A DNA stretch of 64,000 nt from NCBI RefSeq assembly GCF_028863665.1, contig NZ_JARBFX010000004.1, positions 248,001-312,000 of the forward strand. Reading direction: 5' to 3'. Shown here in pieces: positions 36,295 to 45,369 of the stretch. Numbering within the stretch: position 1 is the first letter of the stretch; each line of letters opens with the position of its first letter. This DNA comes from Aquabacter sediminis. GTDB taxonomy: Bacteria > Pseudomonadota > Alphaproteobacteria > Rhizobiales > Xanthobacteraceae. The translations under genes were made by a program, and so were the position numbers. The notes beneath the pieces were generated by a model. The model saw only the letters and a program-made list of their open reading frames with translations. It ran no database searches and was not told where the DNA came from.

Positions 36295-36738
36295 ATGGCG
36301 CTCTATGAGCACGTGTTCCTCGCGCGCCAGGACATCACGGCGCAGCAAGTCGAGGAACTGACCACCCGCTTCAAGGGTGTGATCGAAGCGAATGGCGGCT
36401 CGGTCGGCAAGACCGAGTATTGGGGCGTGAAGTCCCTGACCTATCGCATCAACAAGAACCGCAAGGCGCACTTCACGCTCCTCAACATCGACGCCCCCGC
36501 GGCGGCGGTGCAGGAGATGGAGCGCCAGATGCGCATCGATGAGGACGTCCTGCGTTTCCTCACCCTGCGCGTCGAGGAGCATGAAGAAGGCCCCTCCGCC
36601 ATGCTGCAGAAGCGCGACCGCGATGATCGCGAGCGCGGCGAGCGCGGCTTTGGTGGGGATCGTGGCTTCGGTGGTCGCGAGGACCGCCCCCGTCGCAGCC
36701 GTGACCGGGAAGAAGCCCAGGGCGAGGAGGCAGTCTGA
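36295..36738 (+). CDS. rpsF: 30S ribosomal protein S6
   Basis: 147 residues: an S6 core of about 100 residues ([54 protein letters not shown]) and a charged C-terminal tail rich in Arg, Asp and Gly with two GFGG(D/R) units. S6 pairs with S18 on the 30S platform. The ATG at 36295 starts the conserved MALYEHV. It overlaps the rpsR start by one base (TGATG). Confidence 0.95.
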   Translation: MALYEHVFLARQDITAQQVEELTTRFKGVIEANGGSVGKTEYWGVKSLTYRINKNRKAHFTLLNIDAPAAAVQEMERQMRIDEDVLRFLTLRVEEHEEGPSAMLQKRDRDDRERGERGFGGDRGFGGREDRPRRSRDREEAQGEEAV

Positions 36739-36995
36739 TGGCGTTCGCTCAAGCTGGTGGTGGCGGCGGTCAGCGCCGTCCGTTCTTCCGTCGTCGCAAG
36801 ACCTGCCCGTTCTCCGGCCCCAACGCGCCGAAGATCGACTACAAGGACGTGCGTCTCCTGCAGCGCTACATTTCCGAGCGCGGCAAGATCGTGCCGAGCC
36901 GCATCACCGCGGTGTCCGCCAAGAAGCAGCGCGAGCTGTCCGCCGCCATCAAGCGCGCGCGGTTCCTCGGCCTGCTGCCCTTCGTGATCCGCTGA
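36738..36995 (+). CDS. rpsR: 30S ribosomal protein S18
   Basis: 85 residues, full length. A Gly-rich start then [34 protein letters not shown], and the conserved end [13 protein letters not shown]. It binds S6. The start overlaps the rpsF stop, so the two partners are made together. Confidence 0.96.
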   Translation: MAFAQAGGGGGQRRPFFRRRKTCPFSGPNAPKIDYKDVRLLQRYISERGKIVPSRITAVSAKKQRELSAAIKRARFLGLLPFVIR

Positions 36996-37189
36996 TCGCG
37001 ATTTAAGTTCGCCGCCGGCCTCCGGGTCGGCGGCACCCCGATGCGGCGTGCCCGAAGGGGCTTGGCCTTGTCGATTGATCTTTGAAGGACGGTGGTCCTC
37101 TTCCGGTTTGCCGCATGCGCGCCGGGGGCGGATGCCAAGGCTGGGGTGGGCCTCGACCCTCCTCTAACCGCTCATGGCGGGACAGCGAG

Positions 37190-38143
37190 ATGATGGGACA
37201 GATTGCACTGATCGGCCTGGCCGCTGGCGCGGCTTCTGCGCTCCTTTCCGCCGGCGTTGCCGCGGGAACGGTGCTGGCCGTGCCGCTGTTCTATCTTGCC
37301 CCTCTTCCCATCATGCTGGCCGGCCTGGCCTTTTCCCACTGGACGGCGTTTGTCGGCCTGGTGGCGGCGGCCGCTGGCCTCGGCCTTGCCTTCGGCTCCA
37401 CCTTCCTCATCGCCTATGTGCTCGGCATTGGCGGCCCCGCCTGGGTGCTGGCCTATGGCGCGCTGCTCGCCCGGCCCGATCCTGCCGCGCGGGACGGGCT
37501 GGTCTGGTTTCCCATCGGCCCGCTGGTGCTGCTGGCCGGGGCGCTGGCCAGCCTCAGCGTGATCGTGGGGCTGCTGTCGGTGGCCACCGACTATGCCGCC
37601 TATCAGGCGGCGGTGGGGCAGGCCTTCGAGCTGTTCATCGAGGCGGGCGCGGGGTCGGCGCGCACGGCGGATACGGCGCATATGTCGGCGCTGGTGGCGG
37701 CGGTGCTGCCGCCCATGGCCGGTACGCTCACCACGGTCTCGCACCTGGTCTGCCTTTACCTTGCGGCACGGGCCGCGCGGGTCTCGGGGCGCCTGGCGCG
37801 CCCCTGGCCGGACCTGGCCGCCACCCGTCTTCCGGCGGTGATGACGCTGGTGCTGGCGGTGCTGATCGCCCTGTCCGTGACCCCCGGAATGATCGGCCTG
37901 TGCGCCTCCGTGGTCACGGCGACGCTGCTCACCGCCTATGCGGTGTCCGGCTTCGCCACCCTGCATTTCGTGACGCGCGGACGCCCCGGGCGCCCGCTCA
38001 TCCTGACCGCCGCCTGGATGGCCACCCTCGCGCTCGGCTGGCCGGCGCTGGCCGCCGCCTTGCTCGGCATCGTGGACACCATGTTCGACCTTCGCACGCG
38101 CATGGGCTTTCGCGGCGGGCCGCCCGCCGCCAACGACCGATAG
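37190..38143 (+). CDS. DUF2232-type polytopic membrane protein
   Basis: 317 residues with about eight hydrophobic segments covering nearly the whole length, ending in a short polar tail (GGPPAANDR). It matches the DUF2232/YybS-like family, which sits between rpsR and rplI in many alphaproteobacteria; its function is not known. A 194-base gap follows rpsR. Either of two adjacent ATGs (37190, 37193) could be the start; the site upstream is weak. Confidence 0.82.
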   Translation: MMGQIALIGLAAGAASALLSAGVAAGTVLAVPLFYLAPLPIMLAGLAFSHWTAFVGLVAAAAGLGLAFGSTFLIAYVLGIGGPAWVLAYGALLARPDPAARDGLVWFPIGPLVLLAGALASLSVIVGLLSVATDYAAYQAAVGQAFELFIEAGAGSARTADTAHMSALVAAVLPPMAGTLTTVSHLVCLYLAARAARVSGRLARPWPDLAATRLPAVMTLVLAVLIALSVTPGMIGLCASVVTATLLTAYAVSGFATLHFVTRGRPGRPLILTAAWMATLALGWPALAAALLGIVDTMFDLRTRMGFRGGPPAANDR

Positions 38144-38213
38144 ACCTCAAAGAACCGGCGGCTCCGGCCGCCCTCCCGAAACTGAAACAGACAGAACCGA
38201 TCAGGAGATCAAA

Positions 38214-38777
38214 ATGGACGTCATTCTTCTCGAGCGCGTGGCCAAGCTCGGCCAGATGGGCGAAGTGGTGCATGTGCGCGACGGCTATGCCCGCAACTTC
38301 CTGCTGCCCCAGGGCAAGGCCCTGCGCGCCACCTCGGCCAACCGCGCCAAGTACGACACCATGAAGGCCCAGCTCGAGGCCCGGAACCTGGAGCTGAAGA
38401 AGGATGCCGAGGCGGTCGGCGCCAAGCTCAACGGCACCAATGTGGTGGTGATCCGCCAGGCGGGCGAGAGCGGCCAGCTCTACGGCTCCGTCTCCACCCG
38501 CGACATCGCCATGGCGCTGGAGCAGGCCGGCTTCACCGTGAACCGCCAGCAGATCGTGCTGAACCACCCCATCAAGCTCATCGGCCTGCACACCCTGCCG
38601 GTTTCCCTGCACCCCGAGGTCGAGGTGAAGGTGACCGTCTCCGTGGCCCGCAGCGCCGAGGAGGCCGCCCGCCTCGTGGCCGGCGAGGACGTGACCGCCC
38701 GTCGTGATGACGACGAGGACGAGGACGAAGTGGTGGAAGAGGCCGCCGAGGCCGCCGAGGACACTGCCGAGGCCTGA
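38214..38777 (+). CDS. rplI: 50S ribosomal protein L9 with acidic tail
   Basis: 187 residues against about 150 in E. coli. The core is standard: [31 protein letters not shown], the long linker helix, and the C-terminal domain [11 protein letters not shown] with [12 protein letters not shown]. The last 35 residues are a strongly acidic tail ([20 protein letters not shown]). AGGAG lies upstream of the ATG, and a GGCGGC-TCCG-GCCGCC hairpin at 38157-38172 precedes it. A terminator follows the gene. Confidence 0.95.
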   Translation: MDVILLERVAKLGQMGEVVHVRDGYARNFLLPQGKALRATSANRAKYDTMKAQLEARNLELKKDAEAVGAKLNGTNVVVIRQAGESGQLYGSVSTRDIAMALEQAGFTVNRQQIVLNHPIKLIGLHTLPVSLHPEVEVKVTVSVARSAEEAARLVAGEDVTARRDDDEDEDEVVEEAAEAAEDTAEA

Positions 38778-38814
38778 TCTGCCCGCCTTCTGGGCGTTTA
38801 CGCTACGTCAATTG

Positions 38815-38848
38815 AAGCGCCCGGCCCTGGCCGGGCGCTTTTCTTTTG
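38815..38848 (+). terminator. Rho-independent terminator after rplI
   Basis: AAGCGCCCGG (38815-38824) pairs with CCGGGCGCTT (38831-38840), followed by TTCTTTT. It lies 38 bases after the rplI stop and separates the ribosomal unit from the cyclopropane synthase gene. Confidence 0.85.
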
Positions 38849-39058
38849 GGCTGAAAGCACCGCAGCATATTGTCGATTGGCCGCGCAGGTGTTGTGATTG
38901 GCCAACTCCGATCTCATCTTCGGTGCAGGGGGCCCGAGCCTGACCGGCTTGGGCCGGTGCGGCACCGGAGGCGGCAGAACGTCAGAGGGAGTGGCGCGCC
39001 GCCGCAGCGGGCGCAGGGGGGAGGGCACGCGGGGACACATTTCAGACGGAGGCGGCCG

Positions 39059-40312
39059 ATGGAAAGGTTGCTTGAATCTGTTTTGCGTCGCGTGGTCATA
39101 CGCGAAGGTCTCGTCGTCACACTGGCCTCCGGCCGGACCATCACCTTGGGGTCCGCCCCGCCGGAGGTCCATATCCGCTTCACCTCGGCCAGGGCCCAGT
39201 GGCGCCTGCTGCTCGACCCGGAACTGGCGCTGGGCGAGATCTATATGGACGAGGGGCTGGTGCTGGAGCGCGGCGACATTGCCGGGCTGCTCCACATCCT
39301 TATGGGCCAGCCGCTTCTCCAGCCGACGCTTACCGCGCGCCTTTTCTTCAAGGCCCGCATGGCCTTGCGCCGCATCGCCCAGTTTAACCCGCGCGGCCGG
39401 TCCCGCCGCAACGTCGCCCATCATTACGACCTGGACGGGCGGCTCTATTCCCTGTTCCTGGATGCGGACCGGCAATATTCCTGCGCCTATTTCGAGCAGC
39501 CCGGCCAAAGGCTGGACGATGCCCAACTGGCCAAGAAGCGCCATATCGCCGCCAAGCTGGTGCTCGATCGGCCCGATTTGAAGGTGCTGGACATCGGCAG
39601 CGGCTGGGGCGGGCTGGGCCTTTACCTCGCCGGCATTGCGCGGGCGCAGGTCACGGGTGTGACGCTCTCCACCGAGCAATTGGGCGTCGCACAGGCGCGG
39701 GCGGCGGAGCAGGGGCTGGAGGATCGCGCCGTCTTCCGCCTCCAGGACTATCGGGACGTGGCGGGCCCCTTCGACCGCATCGTCTCGGTGGGCATGTTCG
39801 AGCATGTGGGCGTCGACCATTACGGCGCCTACTTCCGAAAGGTGCGCGAATTGCTGGCACCCGACGGCGTGATGATGCTCCATTCCATCGGCCGCTCCGA
39901 CGTGCCGGGCATCACCAATCCCTGGATCGCCAAATACATCTTTCCCGGCGGCTACATCCCCGCTTTGTCGGAGGTGCTGCCTCACATCGAGCGGGCGGGA
40001 CTGGTGGTGACCGACGTGGAGATCCTGCGCCTGCATTATGCGCAGACGCTGAAGGCGTGGCGGGAGCGATTCCTCGCCCGGCGCGAGGAGGTCGCGCGGC
40101 TCACCGATGCGCGCTTCATCCGCATGTGGGACTTCTATCTCGCCGCCTCGGAAATGGCATTCCGCCACCAGGGCATGATGGTGTTCCAGATCCAGTTGGC
40201 GCGGCGGCAGGAGGCGGTGCCGCTGACGCGGGACTATATCGGCGAGGAGGAAAGGCGCCTGCGGCTGAAGGAAAAGCGGGCCTCCACGCCCCTGCGGCTG
40301 GCGGGCGAATGA
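39059..40312 (+). CDS. cfa: Cyclopropane-fatty-acyl-phospholipid synthase
   Basis: 417 residues. The N-terminal domain (1-110) is followed by a SAM-dependent methyltransferase with NVAHHYDLDGRLYSLFLD, SAM loop VLDIGSGWGGLGLYLA, VTGVTLSTEQ, the active-site SVGMFEHVGVDHYGAYF and FPGGYIPALSE. It adds a methylene bridge to cis double bonds of membrane phospholipids, often in stationary phase or under acid stress. GGAGG lies 7 bases before the ATG; 63 upstream in-frame codons (from 38870) are ignored because they start within the terminator region. It stands between rplI and dnaB. Confidence 0.92.
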   Translation: MERLLESVLRRVVIREGLVVTLASGRTITLGSAPPEVHIRFTSARAQWRLLLDPELALGEIYMDEGLVLERGDIAGLLHILMGQPLLQPTLTARLFFKARMALRRIAQFNPRGRSRRNVAHHYDLDGRLYSLFLDADRQYSCAYFEQPGQRLDDAQLAKKRHIAAKLVLDRPDLKVLDIGSGWGGLGLYLAGIARAQVTGVTLSTEQLGVAQARAAEQGLEDRAVFRLQDYRDVAGPFDRIVSVGMFEHVGVDHYGAYFRKVRELLAPDGVMMLHSIGRSDVPGITNPWIAKYIFPGGYIPALSEVLPHIERAGLVVTDVEILRLHYAQTLKAWRERFLARREEVARLTDARFIRMWDFYLAASEMAFRHQGMMVFQIQLARRQEAVPLTRDYIGEEERRLRLKEKRASTPLRLAGE

Positions 40313-40361
40313 GGCCGGCGGCGGCGCCGTCCCGCCGCCGCGCCCGGCCTTTTCCCCATTG

Positions 40362-40379
40362 TTATGCACAGGTGGAAAA
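40362..40379. promoter_or_regulatory. Inverted pair of DnaA-box-like sites before dnaB
   Basis: TTATGCACA (40362-40370) fits the DnaA-box consensus TTATNCACA fully. It abuts GGTGGAAAA, whose complement TTTTCCACC differs from TTTTNCACA by one base. The pair ends 105 bases before the dnaB start, in the cfa-dnaB spacer. Confidence 0.45.
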
Positions 40380-40484
40380 CTACATCTGCATGGGAAAGAG
40401 ATTCCGCTGGGTCGCTCTTAACGCGGCATCAGGGCGGATGGGATCTGCTAGGCTCCCCGCATCTCCAGGAACCGACCGCACGCA

Positions 40485-41969
40485 ATGCTTGACCTGCCTG
40501 CCGCCCGTGACGACGTGGAACCGAGCTATCGTCAGGCGCCCCACAATCTGGACGCCGAGCAGGCGCTCCTGGGCGCCATTCTGGTGAACAACGAGGCCTT
40601 CTACCGCGTCTCCGACTTCCTGAAGCCCGAGCATTTCTTCGAGCCCATCCATTCGCGCATCTTCGAGCTGGCGGGCTCTCTGGTGCGGGCGGGCAAGGTG
40701 GCGACGCCGGTCACGCTCAAGACCTTTTTGCCGGCTGATTTTGAGGTGGGTGGGCTGACCGCGCCGCAATATCTGGCGCGGCTTGCCGCCGAGGCCACCA
40801 CCATCATCAATGCCGAGGATTACGGCCGCACCATCTATGACCTGGCGGTGCGCCGGCAGCTCATCCAGATCGGCGAGGAGATCGTCAACGAGGCCTATGA
40901 GGCCCCCATCGAATCGACGCCGCAGGACCAGATCGAGGAAGCCGAAAAGCGCCTCTACGCCATCGCCGAGAGCGGGCGCTATGACGGCGGCTTCGTGCGC
41001 TTCGGCGATGCGCTGCGCGATTCGGTGGACATGGCCAACCGCGCCTTCCAGCGCGACGGGCATTTGTCGGGCATTGCCACCGGGCTTGATGACCTCGACC
41101 ACCAGATGGGCGGCCTCCAGCCCTCCGACCTTGTGATTCTCGCCGGCCGCCCCGCCATGGGCAAGACCGCGCTCGTCACCAACATCGCCTTCAACATCGC
41201 CTCGGCCTATCGGGGCGAGCAGAAGCCGGACGGCTCCATCGCCACCGTCTCGGGCGGCATTGTCGGCTTCTTCTCGCTGGAAATGTCGGCCGAGCAATTG
41301 GCCACCCGTATCCTCGCCGAGCAGGCGGAGATCGCCTCCTACAAGATCCGCCGCGGCGACATTTCCGAGAGCGAGTTCTCAAAGCTCGCCGCCGCCGCCC
41401 AGACCATGCAGGTGATCCCGCTTTATATCGACGACACCGGCGGCATCTCCATCGCCCAGCTGGTTGCCCGCGCCCGGCGCTTGAAGCGCCAGCGCGGCCT
41501 CGATTTCATGGTCATCGATTACCTCCAACTGCTCTCCGGTTCGGCCAAGACCTCGTCCCAGGGCCGCGTGCAGGAGATCACCGAGATCACCACGGGCCTC
41601 AAAGCCCTCGCCAAGGAGCTGAACGTGCCCGTGGTGGCGCTGTCCCAGCTCTCCCGACAGGTGGAAGCGCGCGACGACAAGCGTCCCCAATTGTCGGACC
41701 TGCGCGAATCCGGCTCCATCGAGCAGGACGCCGACGTGGTCATGTTCGTGTATCGCGAGGAATATTACCTCAAGAGCCGCGAGCCCAAGCCCGGCACCGA
41801 GGAATGGTTCAAGTGGGAGGCGGACATGAAGGCCGCCGAGGGGGTGGCCGAAGTGATCATCGGCAAGCAACGTCACGGCCCCACCGGCACCGTGAAGGTG
41901 CATTTCGAGGCCCAGTTCACCCGCTTCTCCAACCTCGCCCGCGAGGACCGGCTTCCGGACCATAGATGA
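40485..41969 (+). CDS. dnaB: Replicative DNA helicase DnaB
   Basis: 494 residues. N-terminal helical domain (QAPHNLDAEQALLGAILVNN), linker, and RecA-like core with Walker A AGRPAMGKTAL, Walker B FMVIDYLQLL, ALSQLSRQVEARDDKRP and the arginine-finger region KQRHGPTGTVKVHF. A hexameric 5'-3' helicase. No intein. It overlaps alr by four bases (ATGA). Confidence 0.97.
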   Translation: MLDLPAARDDVEPSYRQAPHNLDAEQALLGAILVNNEAFYRVSDFLKPEHFFEPIHSRIFELAGSLVRAGKVATPVTLKTFLPADFEVGGLTAPQYLARLAAEATTIINAEDYGRTIYDLAVRRQLIQIGEEIVNEAYEAPIESTPQDQIEEAEKRLYAIAESGRYDGGFVRFGDALRDSVDMANRAFQRDGHLSGIATGLDDLDHQMGGLQPSDLVILAGRPAMGKTALVTNIAFNIASAYRGEQKPDGSIATVSGGIVGFFSLEMSAEQLATRILAEQAEIASYKIRRGDISESEFSKLAAAAQTMQVIPLYIDDTGGISIAQLVARARRLKRQRGLDFMVIDYLQLLSGSAKTSSQGRVQEITEITTGLKALAKELNVPVVALSQLSRQVEARDDKRPQLSDLRESGSIEQDADVVMFVYREEYYLKSREPKPGTEEWFKWEADMKAAEGVAEVIIGKQRHGPTGTVKVHFEAQFTRFSNLAREDRLPDHR

Positions 41970-43111
41970 CCGCTCAGACCCCCGCGTCCTCCGACGCGTC
42001 CGATGTGGCGCTCGCCCGCGCGAGCGCTGTCCTGACCATCGATCTCGACGCCCTCGCGGACAATTGGCGCACCCTGGCCGGCCTTGCCGCGCCGGCGGAC
42101 TGCGCGGCCGTGGTGAAGGCCAATGCCTATGGCATCGGCCTGGAGCGCGCGGCGCCCGCGCTCTGGCAAGCGGGGGCACGCACCTTCTTTGTGGCGCTGC
42201 TGGAAGAGGGCGTGCGCCTGCGCGCCGTGCTGCCGGAGGCGACCATCTATGTGCTCGGCGGCCTCCTGCCCGGCACCGAGTCGGCGTTCGAGGCTCATGA
42301 CCTGCGGCCCGTGCTCGGCAGCCTGCCGGAGATCGCCGACTGGGCGGCCCATGGCCGCGCATTGGGCGCGGAGCGGCCGGCGGCGATCCATGTGGACACC
42401 GGCATGAACCGGCTGGGCATCACCGTTGACGAGGCTTTGGCGCTCGGGGCGCAGGGGGCCGGCTTCCGGCCGAGCCTTGTCATGAGCCATCTGGCTTGCG
42501 CCGATACGCCCGGTCATCCTCTCACCCCGCGGCAGGTGGAGCGCTTTGCCCGTGCTGCCGCCGCCTTTCCCGGTGTTCCCGCCTCGCTCGCCAATTCCGC
42601 CGGTGTGCAGTCCGGTCCCGAATTTCGTTTCGACCTGGTGCGGCCGGGCATCGCCCTTTATGGCGGCATGGCCATTGCCGGCCGGGCGCCGCTGAAGCCG
42701 GTGGTGCGGCTGGAGGTGCCGATCATCCAGGTGCGCCAGGGGCTTCCCGGCGACAGCGTGGGCTACGGCGCCGCCCAGCGCCTGTCCCGCGACAGCCGCA
42801 TCGCCGTGCTCTCGCTGGGCTATGCCGACGGCTTCCACCGCGCCTTTGGCTCCGCCGATGGGCGGCCGGGGGCGGATGCCATGATTGCCGGCCATCGCTG
42901 CCCGCTGGTGGGGCGCATCTCCATGGACCTGGTCACCGTTGATGTCACCGACCTGCCGCCCGAGGCGGTGCAGCGCGGCCAGAGCGCGGTCCTGCTGGGA
43001 GACGGCATCGGTGTGGATGAGCTGGCCGCCCATGGCGGCACCATCGGCTATGAGGTGCTCACCGGCCTCGGCGCCCGCTACCGGCGCGTCTATGTCAGCG
43101 GGGCGGGCTGA
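41966..43111 (+). CDS. alr: Alanine racemase
   Basis: 381 residues. The PLP-binding Lys sits in AVVKANAYGIG and the second catalytic base (Tyr) in DSVGYGAAQ; MNRLG and GRISMDLVTVD are conserved. It supplies D-alanine for peptidoglycan. The ATG overlaps the dnaB stop, and radA begins 4 bases after its stop, so dnaB-alr-radA form one unit. Confidence 0.95.
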   Translation: MTAQTPASSDASDVALARASAVLTIDLDALADNWRTLAGLAAPADCAAVVKANAYGIGLERAAPALWQAGARTFFVALLEEGVRLRAVLPEATIYVLGGLLPGTESAFEAHDLRPVLGSLPEIADWAAHGRALGAERPAAIHVDTGMNRLGITVDEALALGAQGAGFRPSLVMSHLACADTPGHPLTPRQVERFARAAAAFPGVPASLANSAGVQSGPEFRFDLVRPGIALYGGMAIAGRAPLKPVVRLEVPIIQVRQGLPGDSVGYGAAQRLSRDSRIAVLSLGYADGFHRAFGSADGRPGADAMIAGHRCPLVGRISMDLVTVDVTDLPPEAVQRGQSAVLLGDGIGVDELAAHGGTIGYEVLTGLGARYRRVYVSGAG

Positions 43112-43114
43112 AGC

Positions 43115-44533
43115 ATGGCCAAGCGTGGCTCCCATTTCGTCTGCCAGGCCTGCGGGGCCAGCTATACCCGCTGGCTCGGCAAGTGCGAGGCCTGCGGGGC
43201 CTGGAACACCATTGCCGAGGAAGTGGAGGTCGTCGCCTCCGTCCCCGCCGCCCAGCGGGCGGGCCGAAAGGGGCGGGCGGTGCCGCTGGAGAGCCTCCAG
43301 GGCCAGGGCACGCCCCCGCCGCGCCTCGTCTCCGGCATTGGCGAACTGGACCGGGTGGCGGGCGGCGGCTTCGTCCCCGGCTCCATCCTTTTGCTCGGCG
43401 GCGATCCCGGCATCGGCAAGTCGACGCTTCTGGTGCAGGCCTCGGCCGCTTTGGCCTCGGCCGGACACCGGGTCATCTATGTCTCGGGCGAAGAGGCGGT
43501 GGACCAGGTGCGTCTGCGCGCCGGGCGCCTCGGCCTTGGCGAGGCGCAGGTGGGCCTGGCCGCCGAGACCAATGCGGAGAACATCCTAGCGACCCTGGCG
43601 AGCGGGCCGCCCGTGCGCATGGTGGTCATCGATTCCATCCAAACCATGTGGTCGGACTCGGTGGACTCCGCGCCGGGCACGGTGACGCAGGTGCGCACCT
43701 CTGCCCAATTGATGGTGCGCTTCGCCAAGCAGTCCGGCGCCGCCGTCATCCTGGTGGGCCATGTGACCAAGGACGGCCAGATCGCCGGCCCCCGCGTGGT
43801 CGAGCACATGGTGGACGCGGTGCTCTCCTTCGAGGGCGATGGTGGCCACCAGTTCCGCATCCTGCGCGCCCAGAAGAACCGCTTCGGCCCCACCGACGAG
43901 ATCGGCGTCTTCGAGATGACCGGCAAGGGCCTCTCGGAAGTGCCCAACCCCTCCGAACTCTTCCTGTCCAACCGCGATGCCGGCGCCCCCGGAACGGCGG
44001 TGTTCGCGGGCATGGAAGGCACGCGCCCGGTGCTGGTGGAGATCCAGGCCCTCGTTGCCCCCTCCACCCTCGGCACGCCCCGCCGCGCGGTGGTGGGGTG
44101 GGATTCCAGCCGCCTGGCCATGGTGCTGGCGGTGCTGGATGCCCGCTGCGGCGTGCGCCTTGGCGGCCATGATGTCTATCTGAACGTGGCGGGCGGCCTG
44201 CGCATCGGCGAGCCGGCGGCGGACCTGGCGGTGGCGGCCGCTCTGGTTTCGGCGCTCACGGGAGCGCCCTTGCCGCAGGAATCGGTCTATTTCGGCGAGG
44301 TGAGCCTGACGGGGGCCGTGCGCCAGGTCTCCCAGACGCCGGCACGGTTGAAGGAGGCGGCCAAGCTCGGCTTCTCCCGCGCCGTCATTCCCGCCGCCAG
44401 TACGGAAGGCCTGGATGCGCCCGTTGGCATCGATGCCGTTCCTTCCCTCGCAAGCCTCGTTGCCGCCATTGCGGCACGCGCGCCGCGCAAGGCTGCCCTG
44501 CCGCCCCGTGAGGCATCGGCGCAAGAGGACTGA
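43115..44533 (+). CDS. radA: DNA repair / branch migration protein RadA
   Basis: 472 residues. Four-Cys zinc finger CQACGASYTRWLGKCEACG at the start, Walker A GGDPGIGKST, the RadA hallmark KNRFGPTDEIGVF, and a C-terminal Lon-like domain (VYLNVAGGLRIGEPAADLAVA). It is a helicase that drives branch migration during recombination. The end (AALPPREASAQED) is unconserved. Confidence 0.96.
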   Translation: MAKRGSHFVCQACGASYTRWLGKCEACGAWNTIAEEVEVVASVPAAQRAGRKGRAVPLESLQGQGTPPPRLVSGIGELDRVAGGGFVPGSILLLGGDPGIGKSTLLVQASAALASAGHRVIYVSGEEAVDQVRLRAGRLGLGEAQVGLAAETNAENILATLASGPPVRMVVIDSIQTMWSDSVDSAPGTVTQVRTSAQLMVRFAKQSGAAVILVGHVTKDGQIAGPRVVEHMVDAVLSFEGDGGHQFRILRAQKNRFGPTDEIGVFEMTGKGLSEVPNPSELFLSNRDAGAPGTAVFAGMEGTRPVLVEIQALVAPSTLGTPRRAVVGWDSSRLAMVLAVLDARCGVRLGGHDVYLNVAGGLRIGEPAADLAVAAALVSALTGAPLPQESVYFGEVSLTGAVRQVSQTPARLKEAAKLGFSRAVIPAASTEGLDAPVGIDAVPSLASLVAAIAARAPRKAALPPREASAQED

Positions 44534-44656
44534 TGACGCGGGGGGCACATGAAGCTATACGTCCCACCCACGCGAGGCCTGTCATCCAGGTGTCGCCTCA
44601 CCGTGTCGCCTCACCGGTCGCCAGGTCGGCGCCACCTTGAAGGGTAAGCCGCGCCG

Positions 44657-45349
44657 ATGCCTGTGACGCTGCTGGATCTCATTCTCATTGCCGTGATGCT
44701 CATCTCCGGCCTTCTGGCCATGGTGCGCGGCCTGCTGCGGGAAGTCTTCAGCATCGTGTCCTGGATCGCCGCCGCCGGCGTGACCGTCTATTTCTATCCA
44801 AAGCTTCTGCCCTTCACGAAACAATATATCTCGCAGGACACGGTGGCCCTCGCCGTCACCGTGGCGATCCTGTTTCTGGGCACGCTTCTCATCGTCTCCA
44901 TCGTCAGCGCCCGCTTGTCCGACATCGTGCTGGACAGCCGAATCGGCGCGCTGGACCGCACGCTGGGCTTCCTCTTTGGATTGGCCCGCGGCCTTCTCGT
45001 GGTGGTGGTCGCCTTCCTGTTTTTCAACTGGCTCGTTCCGGACAAGAACCAGCCGCCATGGGTTTTGAACGCCAAATCCCGCCCTGTGCTTCAAAATACA
45101 GGGAATTGGCTGGTCTCGCTGTTGCCGGATGACCCGGAGAACACCATTCTTAAGCGACTTAAGCGTTCGCCCGCCGGCGAGGAGGGCGAGACGCCCGCGC
45201 CCCCGAGCGGACAGCGCACGGAGCGTGGGGGCACCACTGTTGCAGCTGCATCGTCCGCCATGGCGGCAGGCGGTGAAGCCGGATACCGCCGCGGTGACCG
45301 GCAAGGGTTTGATCAGCTGCTCGAGAGTACGCGCGGCACCGGCCAGTGA
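44657..45349 (+). CDS. cvpA: CvpA-family membrane protein
   Basis: 230 residues. Four hydrophobic helices in the first 140 residues (LLDLILIAVMLISGLLAMVRG at the start, the conserved RGLLREVFSIVSWI), then a hydrophilic tail of about 80 residues. The family is needed for colicin V production in E. coli and for envelope stress tolerance; the molecular role is open. It precedes purF as in E. coli, and its last codons overlap a possible GTG start of purF. Confidence 0.9.
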   Translation: MPVTLLDLILIAVMLISGLLAMVRGLLREVFSIVSWIAAAGVTVYFYPKLLPFTKQYISQDTVALAVTVAILFLGTLLIVSIVSARLSDIVLDSRIGALDRTLGFLFGLARGLLVVVVAFLFFNWLVPDKNQPPWVLNAKSRPVLQNTGNWLVSLLPDDPENTILKRLKRSPAGEEGETPAPPSGQRTERGGTTVAAASSAMAAGGEAGYRRGDRQGFDQLLESTRGTGQ

Positions 45350-45369
45350 GCCGCCGAGCGGAGGGTAAG

